Below, piece by piece: positions 50,825-59,613 of a stretch of DNA of 64,000 bases. The notes beneath the pieces were generated by a model. That model had not been told where the DNA came from. It ran no database searches and saw only the letters and a program-made list of their open reading frames with translations. The position numbers were made by a program, and so were the translations under genes. The stretch's first letter is position 1. Every line of letters begins with the position of its first letter. The DNA is from JAIBJN01 sp963838795 (GTDB lineage: Bacteria > Actinomycetota > Thermoleophilia > Gaiellales > Gaiellaceae): contig CAWISL010000008.1 in assembly GCA_963838795.1 (NCBI GenBank), positions 62,001-126,000 on the forward strand, in the 5' to 3' direction.

Positions 50825-52936
50825 ATGATGCACTCTTCAGGTATGGCGACCGAGACCGGCAGGATCTCCCGGGAAGGCGAGCGGCTTCTCAACAGGGAGC
50901 TTTCGTGGCTCGAGTTCAACGCGCGCGTGCTCGAGCTCGCCGCGGACGCCTCGGTCCCGCTCCTCGAGCGCGTCAAGTTCTGCTCCATCTTCTCCTCGAA
51001 CCTCGACGAGTTCTTCATGGTGCGCGTCGCCGGCCTGCTGGGCCTGGAGGCGGCCGGGATCGCGGTGCGCTCGCCCGACGGTCGCACGCCGACGACGACC
51101 CTCGCGGAGATCCGCGAGCGCGTCCTCGCGCTGACCGCGCGCCAGTCCAGGGTGTGGAGCCGCGAGCTCGTCCCCGCGCTGAGCGAGGCGGGGATCGTGA
51201 TCGCCCAGGTCGACGAGTGCTCCGAGAAGGAGGTCGCGGAGCTCGAGCGCCGCTTCGATCGCGAGATCTACCCGGTACTGACGCCGCTCGCGGTCGGTCC
51301 CGGCCAGCCGTTCCCGTACATCTCGGGACTCTCCAACAGCCTCGCGGTCCTCGTACGCGACCCAGAGACCGGGGAGGAGCGCTTCGCGCGCGTCAAGGTG
51401 CCGGAGAGCCTGCCGCGCTTCCTCGAGGTCGGCAAACGCAGCGCTTTCGTCCCCCTCGAGGCCGTGATCGCGCACTTCCTCGACTGGCTCTTCCCGCAGA
51501 TGGAGGTCGTCGAGCGCGCCGTCTTTCGCGTCACGCGGGATGCCGACTTCGAGGTGAGCGACGAGGCCGACGACCTCCTCGAGGCGGTGGAGCTGGAGCT
51601 GCGCCGCAGGCGGTTCGGCGACGTCGTCCGGCTCGAGGTCTCCGGCTCGGTCTCGAGCCGGATGCTCGCGCAGCTGACTGAGGGGCTAGACGTCGCCGAG
51701 GAGCAGGTGTATCCGATCCGCGGGCCGCTCGACCTCGCCGATCTCTCCCAGCTGGCGGCCCTCGACCGCCAGGACCTGAAGGACGATCCCTGGGTGCCGA
51801 GCACGCCGGCCCGCATCGCCGCTGTGCGGGGAGGCGAGGGGTTCTTCTCCGAGATCCGTCGCGGCGACCTGCTCGTCCATCACCCGTACGACTCCTTCGT
51901 GACCACCTTCGAGCGCTTCGTGAGCGAGGCGGCGCGGGACCCGGCCGTGATCACGCTGAAGACGACCGTGTACCGGACGAGCGACGACTCGCCGGTCGTC
52001 CCGGCCCTGATCGAGGTGGCCGAAGACGGGCGCCAGGCCGTCTGCCTCGTCGAGCTCAAGGCACGCTTCGACGAGCACCGGAACATCGAGTGGTCGCGAG
52101 CCATGGAGCGCGTTGGCGTCCACGTCGTCTACGGCTTCCCCAACCTCAAGATCCACGCGAAGACCACTCTGATCGTCAGGCGCGAGGGCAACGCGCTCCG
52201 GCGCTACGTCCACATCGGGACCGGCAACTACCACGCGCTCACAGCCCGCATCTACGAGGACTTCGGCCTCTTCACGGCCGACGAGGAGATCGCCGCCGAC
52301 GTCGCCGACCTCTTCAACTACGTCACGGGGTTCGGCCGCCCGCAGGCGTTCCGCAAGCTCCTCGTCGCACCGTTCAACCTGCGCCGGCGGCTCGTCGAGG
52401 AGATTCGGGCCGTCGCCAAGGCGGCGGGCGACGGCGAGCACGCGCGCATCCGCTTGAAGACGAACGCGCTCACCGACCAGACGATCATCGAGGAGCTGTA
52501 CGCGGCTTCGCAGGCAGGCGCGGAGATCGACATCGTCGCCCGCTCGATCTGCCAGCTACGGCCCGGCGTCCCGGGGCTCTCGGAGACGATCCGCGTCCGC
52601 AGCGTCCTCGGTCGCTTCCTCGAGCACAGCCGTTTCTTCGTTTTCGAGGCGGGCGACTCGGCGACGACCTTCCTTGGCAGCGCGGACCTCATGACCCGCA
52701 ACCTCGACCACCGCATCGAGATCGCCGTGCCGGTGGAGGATCCGAGGGTGCAGGCCCAGCTCGCCGCTGCGTTCGACGTCCTGCTCGACGACAACACGGC
52801 CTGGACGTTGCAGCCGGACGGAGCCTGGAAGCGGCTCAAGCCGCGCAAGGATCAGAGCGTGAAGGGGAGCCACGACGCGCTCATGCGCAAGGCGCGCACG
52901 CGGGCCCGGCGCCGGGTTGCCCGGCGGCCGCGGTAG
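50825..52936 (+). CDS. ppk1: Polyphosphate kinase 1
   Basis: The protein has 703 residues. Domains in order: N-terminal helical (LLNRELSWLEFNARVLELA, FCSIFSSNLDEFFMVRVAG), head (PLAVGPGQPFPYISGLSNSL), then two PLD-like catalytic domains with TLKTTVYRTSDDSPVV, NLKIHAKTTLIVRR (autophosphorylated His), IGTGNYH, and HSRFFVFEAGD (second His). It polymerises the gamma phosphate of ATP into polyphosphate. ATG 50825 has GGGGAG 5 bp upstream; ATG 50843 is an alternative. Confidence 0.93.
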   Translation: MMHSSGMATETGRISREGERLLNRELSWLEFNARVLELAADASVPLLERVKFCSIFSSNLDEFFMVRVAGLLGLEAAGIAVRSPDGRTPTTTLAEIRERVLALTARQSRVWSRELVPALSEAGIVIAQVDECSEKEVAELERRFDREIYPVLTPLAVGPGQPFPYISGLSNSLAVLVRDPETGEERFARVKVPESLPRFLEVGKRSAFVPLEAVIAHFLDWLFPQMEVVERAVFRVTRDADFEVSDEADDLLEAVELELRRRRFGDVVRLEVSGSVSSRMLAQLTEGLDVAEEQVYPIRGPLDLADLSQLAALDRQDLKDDPWVPSTPARIAAVRGGEGFFSEIRRGDLLVHHPYDSFVTTFERFVSEAARDPAVITLKTTVYRTSDDSPVVPALIEVAEDGRQAVCLVELKARFDEHRNIEWSRAMERVGVHVVYGFPNLKIHAKTTLIVRREGNALRRYVHIGTGNYHALTARIYEDFGLFTADEEIAADVADLFNYVTGFGRPQAFRKLLVAPFNLRRRLVEEIRAVAKAAGDGEHARIRLKTNALTDQTIIEELYAASQAGAEIDIVARSICQLRPGVPGLSETIRVRSVLGRFLEHSRFFVFEAGDSATTFLGSADLMTRNLDHRIEIAVPVEDPRVQAQLAAAFDVLLDDNTAWTLQPDGAWKRLKPRKDQSVKGSHDALMRKARTRARRRVARRPR

Positions 52937-52975
52937 AGGGCTTACAGCCGATCCCAACGGGAGAATGACGTCGCC

Positions 52976-53863
52976 ATGAAGATCGGCATCGTCGACGTGG
53001 GCTCGAACACCATTCGCCTGCTGGTCGCCCACCGCCAGGGCGGTGAGCTCGTGCCGCTGCGAGAGGAGCGGGAGCACCTGTTCCTCGGAGAGGACGTGGA
53101 GCGCGAGGGGCGGCTCTCCGCCGCTCGCATCCGCGAGGCCGCACGCTGCGCAGGAGGATTCGCCCGGAACGCCCGTAAGCTCGGCGCCGGCACGATCGAG
53201 GTGGTCGTCACCGCACCGGGGCGCCAGAGCGCGAACGGCGACCGGCTCGTGCGGGAGCTCTTCGCGGCGACCGGCGCGCCGGTTCGCATTCTCTCGGCCG
53301 ACGAGGAGGGCCGGCTCGCGTTCGCGGGCGCCGTCGCGGGTGCGAGGGGGCTGCCGGAGAGCGTTGCGGTCTGCGACGTGGGCGGCGGCTCGGCAGAGGT
53401 CGTCGTGGGAACCGCCGAGAGCGGGCCGGCCTGGTCACGCTCGCTCGACCTCGGAGCCGTCCGGCTCACGGAGAGGTTCCTCGGAGGCGACCCGCCCGGC
53501 AGGCGTGCTCTCGCCGCCGCGAGAGACGAGGTCGAGCGCCACCTGGAAGGCTTCACGCCGCCGCTTCCGCGGTCTGCGCTCGCAACCGGTGGAACGGCTC
53601 GCGCGCTCCGCAAGCTCGTCGGGTGGGAGCTCGAGAACGAGGAGTTCGACGCCGCCCTCCGCATCCTCGGCAAGCGCTCGTCGGCGAAGGCGGCGAAAAC
53701 TTTCGGCCTGCACGAGCACCGTGTCCGCACGCTCGCAGCGGGGATCGTCATCCTCTCGTGCCTCCAGGCCCGCCTCGGCATCCCGCTCGAGGTTTCGCGG
53801 GCCGGGCTGCGGGAAGGGGCCGCGCTCGCGCTCCTGGACGAGCTGGCCGCCTCGGCCGCCTGA
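52976..53863 (+). CDS. ppx: Exopolyphosphatase / GppA-type phosphatase
   Basis: The protein has 295 residues, an ASKHA-fold enzyme: GIVDVGSNTIRLLVA (phosphate-1 loop), TAPGRQSANGDRLV, LSADEEGRLAFAGAV, CDVGGGSAEVVVG (phosphate-2) and ATGGTARALRKLVG. It degrades polyphosphate or pppGpp. It follows ppk1 after 39 bp; a weak GCTTACA element at 52940 could be part of a Pho box. It lacks the C-terminal HD-like half of long PPX enzymes. Confidence 0.88.
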   Translation: MKIGIVDVGSNTIRLLVAHRQGGELVPLREEREHLFLGEDVEREGRLSAARIREAARCAGGFARNARKLGAGTIEVVVTAPGRQSANGDRLVRELFAATGAPVRILSADEEGRLAFAGAVAGARGLPESVAVCDVGGGSAEVVVGTAESGPAWSRSLDLGAVRLTERFLGGDPPGRRALAAARDEVERHLEGFTPPLPRSALATGGTARALRKLVGWELENEEFDAALRILGKRSSAKAAKTFGLHEHRVRTLAAGIVILSCLQARLGIPLEVSRAGLREGAALALLDELAASAA

Positions 53864-53879
53864 GCACCCGGAGCGGGCC

Positions 53880-53919
53880 GCTCACAGCTTGCTCACCCAG
53901 GGTTCATCGGGACGTAACC
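53880..53919 (+). promoter_or_regulatory. Pho box with four repeats
   Basis: GCTCACA-N4-GCTCACC-N4-GTTCATC-N4-CGTAACC, all at 11-bp period, 33 bp before ATG 53953. It is the longest Pho box in the window. Confidence 0.75.
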
Positions 53920-53952
53920 CACGCCGGCCGATGCTCCCGGCACCATGAGCTC

Positions 53953-54225
53953 ATGGGCAGAAACGAGGACAGGCAGGGGCCCGAGCCGCAGCTTGCCGAC
54001 TGCCGCGGCTTCGGAGTGTTCGGGCCGTCGGCGCAGATCGGCGTCGTCGAGGACGTCCGGATCGACCGGGAGAGCGGGCGCCCTGCGCTCCTTTCCGTGC
54101 GCGCGGGCCTGCTCGGGAGCTGGCTGGTGCACGTCCCGGTCGGCGAGGTCGACGAGGTGAGCGTCGACGAGCGCCGCATCGTCCTCCGCTCCGGCGGGCT
54201 CCTAGCCGGGCCCAGACGAGTGTAG
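53953..54225 (+). CDS. Small PRC-barrel-like protein
   Basis: The protein has 90 residues. The order PSAQIGVVEDVRIDRESGRPALLSVRAG, then WLVHVPVGEVDEVSVDERRIVLR is the beta pattern of PRC-barrel proteins, often found with RNA or membrane partners. No enzyme motif. A four-repeat Pho box suggests phosphate control. ATG 53953; a different-frame ATG at 53945 is not supported. Confidence 0.6.
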   Translation: MGRNEDRQGPEPQLADCRGFGVFGPSAQIGVVEDVRIDRESGRPALLSVRAGLLGSWLVHVPVGEVDEVSVDERRIVLRSGGLLAGPRRV

Positions 54226-54228
54226 GAG

Positions 54229-54663
54229 CTAGGCAGGCGGAGGGAGGTACGCGCGGCGGGTGAGGCCGCCTCCGGGGTCTAGGTCGACGACCCAGGTCGA
54301 GCCCTTCTCCGGTTCCTCGCCGAGGAGCAGGAAAAGAATGTCGCCGTGCGTGCAGAGGACGGCCGTCGCCTCCGCGATCTCGGCGACGAGTGACCACAGC
54401 TCGGCCTCGGTGGCCCCCTCCGCCAGCTCGTCCCGCTCCTCGACCGGGAGGCCGAGGGCGTGAGCGAGCGGCTCGACGGACTGTAGGCAGCGAGCGTACG
54501 GGCTCGTGAGAACGCGCTCGACGCCGAGGCCCGCGAAGAGGGTGGGGAGCGCCTCCGCCTGGCGGCGACCCCGCTCGTCGAGCGGCCGTAACCGATCCTC
54601 GGCCTCGTCGACGCCGGGCTTTCGGTGGCCGGCCGTCCCGTGGCGGAGAAGCAGGAGCGCCAT
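54229..54663 (-). CDS. SixA-type phosphohistidine phosphatase
   Basis: The protein has 144 residues. The phosphoglycerate-mutase-like RHG motif is LLLLRHGTAGHRKPG; further conserved are PLDERGRRQAEAL, VLTSPYARCLQSVEPLA, and the second His in VLCTHGDILFLLL. SixA removes phosphate from phosphohistidine. Its ATG shares a base with the nudix stop (TGATG). Confidence 0.85.
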   Translation of the reverse strand: MALLLLRHGTAGHRKPGVDEAEDRLRPLDERGRRQAEALPTLFAGLGVERVLTSPYARCLQSVEPLAHALGLPVEERDELAEGATEAELWSLVAEIAEATAVLCTHGDILFLLLGEEPEKGSTWVVDLDPGGGLTRRAYLPPPA

Positions 54664-55055
54664 CAGCGCCCGTCCGTCGCGAATGCCCGCAGCACGTCGT
54701 GGTCGTGGTTGTGGCTGAGCAGCTCCTTGGCGGCATCGACGGAGAGCCACCGGATCTCGTCCACCTCCCGGTGCGGGCGGAAGTCGCCCCCGAGCGGCCG
54801 CATCTCCCAGTAGCGGACGGTCTTCGGCCGGCCCTTGCTGTCGTGGTAGCTCGTCGAGGGGAGCTCGCGGCCGAGCTCGCAGCGAAGGCCTGTCTCCTCC
54901 TCGACCTCCCGCACCGCCGCCTCCTCGTGGGTCTCGCCCGGCTCGAGCTTTCCCTTCGGCAGCGTCCAGTCGTCGTATCGAGGCCGGTGGACGAGCAGCA
55001 CCTCGACGCCGTTGTCGCGGCCGCGCCGGAAGACGACTCCTCCCGCGGCCTGCAC
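54663..55055 (-). CDS. Nudix hydrolase (MutT1-like)
   Basis: The protein has 130 residues. The Nudix box is GETHEEAAVREVEEETGLRCE, following DDWTLPKGKLEPG and preceded by AAGGVVFRRG. Mycobacterial MutT1 is a fusion of such a domain to a SixA-like one; here the two are separate, adjacent and coupled. Substrates may be dinucleoside polyphosphates or 8-oxo-dGTP products. GTG start. Confidence 0.85.
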   Translation of the reverse strand: MQAAGGVVFRRGRDNGVEVLLVHRPRYDDWTLPKGKLEPGETHEEAAVREVEEETGLRCELGRELPSTSYHDSKGRPKTVRYWEMRPLGGDFRPHREVDEIRWLSVDAAKELLSHNHDHDVLRAFATDGR

Positions 55056-55072
55056 GGTCGCGCCGGCCGCGC

Positions 55073-56554
55073 TCAGCGCCAGGCCCGCTTCCCGCTTCGC
55101 TCGAGCCGCTCCCAGGCCTTCGGAAAGGCGGCGCGAGCTTGGCGGCGCCGCTCTCGCTCCCGCTCGACGAGCCTCCCGGCCGCAAAGTGCGCCCGAGGAT
55201 CGTCGCTCGGGGCGAGCAGGCCGCGGATCCGCTCCTCGGCGACGACAGCGTCTTGGTGCTCGCCGATGACGTCCTGGAAGCTCTTGGCGTCCGTGACGAA
55301 GCGCCCCGCCGGCTTGCCGACGACGCCTTCCGCCAGCTCGGCGGCGTAGCGGGCCCGCTTCCCCCGGATGCGCACGGCGTGGAGCGCGTCGTCGGGCGGG
55401 TCGGACGGGAGCGCTCGCACGGCCTTGCGGAGCTTCCGAAATTCCCCGGCGGCGATGTCCCGCAGTGAGACGTCGGCGGCCTGTGCGCGTGGCGCCACGG
55501 CGGCCGCCTCGAGGCGGGTCAGGAGCTCGGCGTAGCGAGCGCTCGTGAGCGCATCGAGCATGGCCGCGCGAGCGGAGCCGTGTTCGTCCTCGAGCCGCCG
55601 CAGGAGGCTCTCAGCAGCGCGGCGCTCGGACGGCTCCAGGTCGACGATCTCGGCGCGAAGGCGCTCGAGCAGGACGTCGAGGTCCCGGACGGGGCCCAGC
55701 GCGCCCCCCAGCCAGGCGAGCTCGGCACGCAGCGACTCCGTCCAGGCGGGATCGAGCAGAGGCGCTGCCGCGCGCAGCACGGCCCGCAACCGCCGCGTGG
55801 CCACCCGCACCTGATGGAGCTCCTCCGGGTCGGCGCCGAGGCGGGTTCCAGGATCGTGGGCGATCAGCTCGCCGACCTGAACGGCGAGCAGCGCCCGAAC
55901 ATGCTCGCGCGCCGGCGCCCAGCGGGGCGGGGCCAGGGGCTCGAGCGGGAAGTACCCGAGCGCCCGAAAGGCCTTCGACCGCCCGTCTCCGGGCGTGGCC
56001 CCGGCGTCGAGCAGGACGCGCTCGAGATCGGGAAGCGCGCCCGCGCCTCCGGCGAGAGCCTCGACCTCCAGCTCGACGAAGCGCTCCCGCACGCGCCTCC
56101 CCTCGAGCACCGACACCCTGTCGATGGTCACGTCGGCGACGGAGCGCCCGTTCTCGCGCGCCCGCACTCCCTCGCGCGTTGTGCGGAGCGCCGCGACCGG
56201 CGCGAGGGCCCGTCCGCGGAGAACGCCGACGAGCAGCGTGTCGAGCTCTGCGGGCGGCGCCCCTGGGCCGCCGGAAACCTCGAGCTCGAGCCGCTCACCC
56301 TCGCCGGGCAGCTTGAGCTGCCAGAGGCCTCGCCTGTTCTGCACGCGTCGCCGCAGCGTGATCCCGGCGCGCGCGAGGGCGCGGTCGGCCGTGTCGTGGT
56401 AGGTGGACGTGAACGTGTCCGGCCCGAGCTTCTCGCCGGCGATGTCCGGCAGCGCGAATCCGGTCGGGACGGCGAGCTTCAGCTCGCGCTCGTGAGTCTC
56501 ACGCAGCTTGGACACGATCGGATCGTAGCTCCGACCAGAGCGCACGAGCCGCAC
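55073..56554 (-). CDS. CYTH-CHAD domain protein (polyphosphate-related)
   Basis: The protein has 493 residues. The CYTH domain (about residues 18-205) has the ExExK-type motif HERELKLAV, RRRVQNRRGLWQLKLPG and VTIDRVSVLEG; it hydrolyses triphosphate in related proteins. The CHAD domain (about 215-490) has EELHQVRVATRRLRAVLRA and HAVRIRGKRARYAAELA with its conserved His and basic residues that bind polyphosphate. It leads a three-gene set with Nudix and SixA. GTG 56554; starts at 56545 or further in are possible. Confidence 0.88.
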   Translation of the reverse strand: MRLVRSGRSYDPIVSKLRETHERELKLAVPTGFALPDIAGEKLGPDTFTSTYHDTADRALARAGITLRRRVQNRRGLWQLKLPGEGERLELEVSGGPGAPPAELDTLLVGVLRGRALAPVAALRTTREGVRARENGRSVADVTIDRVSVLEGRRVRERFVELEVEALAGGAGALPDLERVLLDAGATPGDGRSKAFRALGYFPLEPLAPPRWAPAREHVRALLAVQVGELIAHDPGTRLGADPEELHQVRVATRRLRAVLRAAAPLLDPAWTESLRAELAWLGGALGPVRDLDVLLERLRAEIVDLEPSERRAAESLLRRLEDEHGSARAAMLDALTSARYAELLTRLEAAAVAPRAQAADVSLRDIAAGEFRKLRKAVRALPSDPPDDALHAVRIRGKRARYAAELAEGVVGKPAGRFVTDAKSFQDVIGEHQDAVVAEERIRGLLAPSDDPRAHFAAGRLVERERERRRQARAAFPKAWERLERSGKRAWR

Positions 56555-56607
56555 GGGGTCCGCTCCGGAAGGACGTGGGAGTAGACGTCGGGGCCGTGCC
56601 CCGTCGT

Positions 56608-56636
56608 TCTCACCGGTTGGTCACCGCTCGGTTACC
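56608..56636 (+). promoter_or_regulatory. Pho box of the phoX-like gene
   Basis: TCTCACC-N4-GGTCACC-N4-GGTTACC with 11-bp period lies 84 bp before ATG 56721, in the region shared with the divergent CYTH-CHAD gene. Confidence 0.75.
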
Positions 56637-56720
56637 CACAGGCCGATGCCTCAGCTGAAACAATCGCTCGAGAGTCGTCGATTCGCGGCTCGAGACGTGG
56701 GACTAGAGAGAGGGGAAGAG

Positions 56721-58274
56721 ATGCCACAGAGGAGACCCCGTAGCGTGGCTGCGCTCGTCGGCCTGGTCGCGGCCGTCGGCGCCGCGACGGTCGTCGGCTC
56801 GGTTCTCGCCGGCACGTCGGTGAAGCCATACGTCGAGCCGGTCGGTGGGAAGTATGAAGTGCGAGCGCTCTTCAGCGCCGACGACAAGGTGCCGCTCCTG
56901 GGCGGGGCGCCCGGGCAGGAGTACCGCATGGTCGGGATCCCCGACGGGCTCGGGGCGCACTCGAACGGGAACGGCACGAATACGCTCTATATGAATCATG
57001 AGTTCGGCTTCACCGTTCAGTCCGAGCCGGTCGTCGGTGGCCCGAAGAACCGCGGCGCGATCGTGTCCCAGTGGATCCTCGACGAAGACGGCGATCCGGT
57101 CGCAGGCAGACGCGCATACGACTCGATCTACGACGAGAACACCTTCCTCGGGCCGGCGCCGGTCGTCGGCAACGAGGCGCAGATGCCGAGCCAGTTCGCG
57201 CGCTTCTGCAGCGCGTACCTCGCCGGGCCCGAGGACGGCTTCGACCGCTACATCTACCTGACCAACGAAGAGGACGACACGGCGAACACATTCGACGGCC
57301 AGGGCGGGCTCTCGGTGGCCATTTACGACAACGAGCTGCACACGCTGCCGAAGCTCGGCCGGTATTCGAAGGAGAACACCGTCGTCCAGCCCCGGCAGAA
57401 GAACCAGACGGTCATCTTCTCGATGGAGGACGGGCCGGCGACTCTCAACAACCAGCTCTACATGTACGTCGGCGAGAAGAAGTCGGGGGCGTCCTCCGTG
57501 CTCGCACGCAACGGTCTCGACAACGGCTCGGTGTACGTCTTCCGGTCACTCGATCCGGCGCTGAACAGCGAGCGGACGTTCACGAGCGGCTCGCTGAAGG
57601 GCGAGTGGGTCGAGATCCCGAACGTCCAGGACCTCTCGGCCGAGGAGCTCGAGGCCGCGAGCGACGCAGCGGGCGCGATGACCTTCGTGCGTCCCGAGGA
57701 CGGTGCGTTCAACCCCCGCAACAGGAACGAGTTCTTCTGGGATACGACCGGCTCGTCGACCGGCGCGGATGAAGGCGTCAACGAGCTGGGCCGCCTCTAC
57801 TCGCTGCGGCTGCACCCGAGGAGGGTGACCAAGCCCGCGATCCTGACGATCGTCTACAACGCCGACACGATCATCGCGGCAGGCGGCGACACAGCGATCA
57901 GCCCCGACAACCTCGCCGTCAGCAGGAAGTACCTCATGATCAACGAGGACGGGACGACCGAAAGCCGGGCGGTCATGGCCGCGAAGGGCCGCGACGGCTC
58001 GATCTGGCGCTTCGACCTGCTCAGGCAGACTGGCGGCGGCGCGGGTGTCAGCTCCGCCGGCACGAGGATCGCCCAGCTCGACCCGCCCGGCCGCGACGGC
58101 GTCCCCGTCGGCCCGGGAGTCTGGGAGACGAGCGGCATCATCGACACCTGGGCTCTCTTCGGCCGTGACACATGGCTCTCCGACGTCCAGGCGCACCCAC
58201 CCACGGCCGCGCCCGGAGGCACGACCGTCACCGTCGAGGACGGCCAGCTCTTCCTCCTGAAACCGGCCGACTGA
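56721..58274 (+). CDS. Secreted PhoX-like (DUF839) phosphatase
   Basis: The protein has 517 residues. An N-terminal signal (RRPRSVAALVGLVAAVGAATVVG) precedes the DUF839 core: MVGIPDGLGAHSNGNGTNTLYMNHEFG, IYLTNEEDDTANTFDGQGG, SMEDGPATLNNQLYMYVGEK, RPEDGAFNPRNRNEFFWDTT and SPDNLAVSRKYLMINEDG, whose acidic residues bind calcium and iron in PhoX phosphatases. It likely releases phosphate from esters outside the cell. ATG 56721 has GAGGGGAAG upstream; ATG 56646 has none. Confidence 0.85.
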   Translation: MPQRRPRSVAALVGLVAAVGAATVVGSVLAGTSVKPYVEPVGGKYEVRALFSADDKVPLLGGAPGQEYRMVGIPDGLGAHSNGNGTNTLYMNHEFGFTVQSEPVVGGPKNRGAIVSQWILDEDGDPVAGRRAYDSIYDENTFLGPAPVVGNEAQMPSQFARFCSAYLAGPEDGFDRYIYLTNEEDDTANTFDGQGGLSVAIYDNELHTLPKLGRYSKENTVVQPRQKNQTVIFSMEDGPATLNNQLYMYVGEKKSGASSVLARNGLDNGSVYVFRSLDPALNSERTFTSGSLKGEWVEIPNVQDLSAEELEAASDAAGAMTFVRPEDGAFNPRNRNEFFWDTTGSSTGADEGVNELGRLYSLRLHPRRVTKPAILTIVYNADTIIAAGGDTAISPDNLAVSRKYLMINEDGTTESRAVMAAKGRDGSIWRFDLLRQTGGGAGVSSAGTRIAQLDPPGRDGVPVGPGVWETSGIIDTWALFGRDTWLSDVQAHPPTAAPGGTTVTVEDGQLFLLKPAD

Positions 58275-58296
58275 CACGGAGCTCTCCGAAAACGAA

Positions 58297-58326
58297 CGCT
58301 CGGGCCCGCTTCGGCGGGCCCGAGCG
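58297..58326 (+). terminator. Hairpin terminator after phoX
   Basis: A perfect 13-bp stem (CGCTCGGGCCCGC) closed by a TTCG tetraloop, 23 bp after the phoX stop; no T run. Confidence 0.7.
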
Positions 58327-58428
58327 TGCCTGGCCGCCGCGGTGTGCCGATGCTGACGCCCTCGCGTCCGGAAGCCAGCAACCCATCATGGTGTGGCTAG
58401 CCGTGTGGATTCGGCTCAGCCGTGCGGG

Positions 58429-59613
58429 CTAGCGTCCCTGCGCGCCAGTTTGCGCGCCAGTCGCCTTGTCGAGGTAGTCGTCCAGGAGGCCGGCGGCCTC
58501 GGTCTCGTTGCCCGGCATCAGGTGGCCGTAGCGGTCGAACGTCACCCGAACGGACGCGTGGCCCATGTAGTCGGTGAGGGCCTTTGCGTTCACGCCCGCG
58601 GCGATCATCAGGGAGGCGAACGTGTGCCGGGCCTCGTGCAGCGTGAGCGGCGCGAGCTTGGCTTTCGTCCACCTGTCACGCGAGCGCTTCCAGATGCCGC
58701 CCGTGTCGAACGGCGCCGTGGGCGTGCGGCCGAACACGAGGCCGTCGCGCCGGCCGGAAGCGAGCTGATGGCGGAGCAGGTGCGCACGAAGTGCCTTGCT
58801 GATCGGCACCTTCCGCCGGCCCGCCTTCGACTTCGGCTCGATCACGCCCTCGATCGCGTCCCATGCCCGCTCGACACGAAGAACGTTCTGCTCGAGGTCG
58901 ACGTCGTCCCAGCGGAGCGCCCGGAGCTCGCCGAGTCGCAGGCCGGCGTAGAGGGCGGTCGCGTAGATCACGCGGTCCGTCTCGTCGAGTGCGGCGAGTA
59001 GGGCTTCGGCCTCGGTTGGCGTGGCGATCCGATCGCGCCGCCCTTCGACCGCGGGCAGGTCGAGGTCAGCGGTCGGGTTCACAGCGATGTCGCCGCGCCG
59101 GCGCGCCCGCCGGTAGATCACACGCAACGGCATGAGCGTGTTCTGGATCGTTGAGGCGTCGAAGCCTGCGGCGCAAAGCCGGTCGGCGAAGTCCTGCACG
59201 TCGACGCGGCGAATCTCCGAGAGACGCGAGCCGCCGAGCTCGGGCAGAACGTGAGTCTCCAGCGAGTGCCGGTAGCTCCGCCGGGTGCTCGGCTTGTAGA
59301 GGTGCTTGTGTCGGGTCCGGATCGTGCCGTCGTCGATGCCGGCGAGGAAGCGCTCCGCAGCCTCACGCAGAATCTCCCGCGTCGGTGCCTTCATCGTGCC
59401 CTTGCGGAGCGCGACGCTGGCCTCCGATCGCCACCCCTTCGCCGCGGCGAAAGTCTGGAACGTCTTGCGGATCTTCGCGCCTCTCTTCCCGGTCTTAGGG
59501 TTCACGGCTCGCTTGTCGTAGACCGCGGCCTCCCACGGGCAGGAGCACGAGCCCGTCTGTGGGCAGCTGCGGCTGTGGCGTTGGCGGATGCCGGTGGTCG
59601 ATCTTCGAGCCAT
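58429..59613 (-). CDS. Tyrosine site-specific integrase
   Basis: The protein has 394 residues. A Cys-containing N-terminal patch (SCPQTGSCSCPWEAAVY) precedes an arm-binding AP2-like segment, a SAM-like core-binding domain (SYRHSLETHVLPELGG) and the catalytic domain with AGLRLGELRALRWDDVDLE (Arg), LTLHEARHTFASLMI (His-x-x-Arg) and VRVTFDRYGHLMPG (nucleophile Tyr). ATG 59613 has AAAGGAG upstream on its strand and overlaps the stop of the next gene (TGATG); a longer frame from 59700 is rejected. It integrates the 58.4-63.7 kb element. Confidence 0.92.
   Translation of the reverse strand: MARRSTTGIRQRHSRSCPQTGSCSCPWEAAVYDKRAVNPKTGKRGAKIRKTFQTFAAAKGWRSEASVALRKGTMKAPTREILREAAERFLAGIDDGTIRTRHKHLYKPSTRRSYRHSLETHVLPELGGSRLSEIRRVDVQDFADRLCAAGFDASTIQNTLMPLRVIYRRARRRGDIAVNPTADLDLPAVEGRRDRIATPTEAEALLAALDETDRVIYATALYAGLRLGELRALRWDDVDLEQNVLRVERAWDAIEGVIEPKSKAGRRKVPISKALRAHLLRHQLASGRRDGLVFGRTPTAPFDTGGIWKRSRDRWTKAKLAPLTLHEARHTFASLMIAAGVNAKALTDYMGHASVRVTFDRYGHLMPGNETEAAGLLDDYLDKATGAQTGAQGR

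Noticed and set aside
52940..52957. Pho box before ppx
   Set aside because: Only one repeat (GCTTACA) fits; the next unit at 11 bp (ATCCCAA) is poor, and ppx can be read from the ppk1 transcript.
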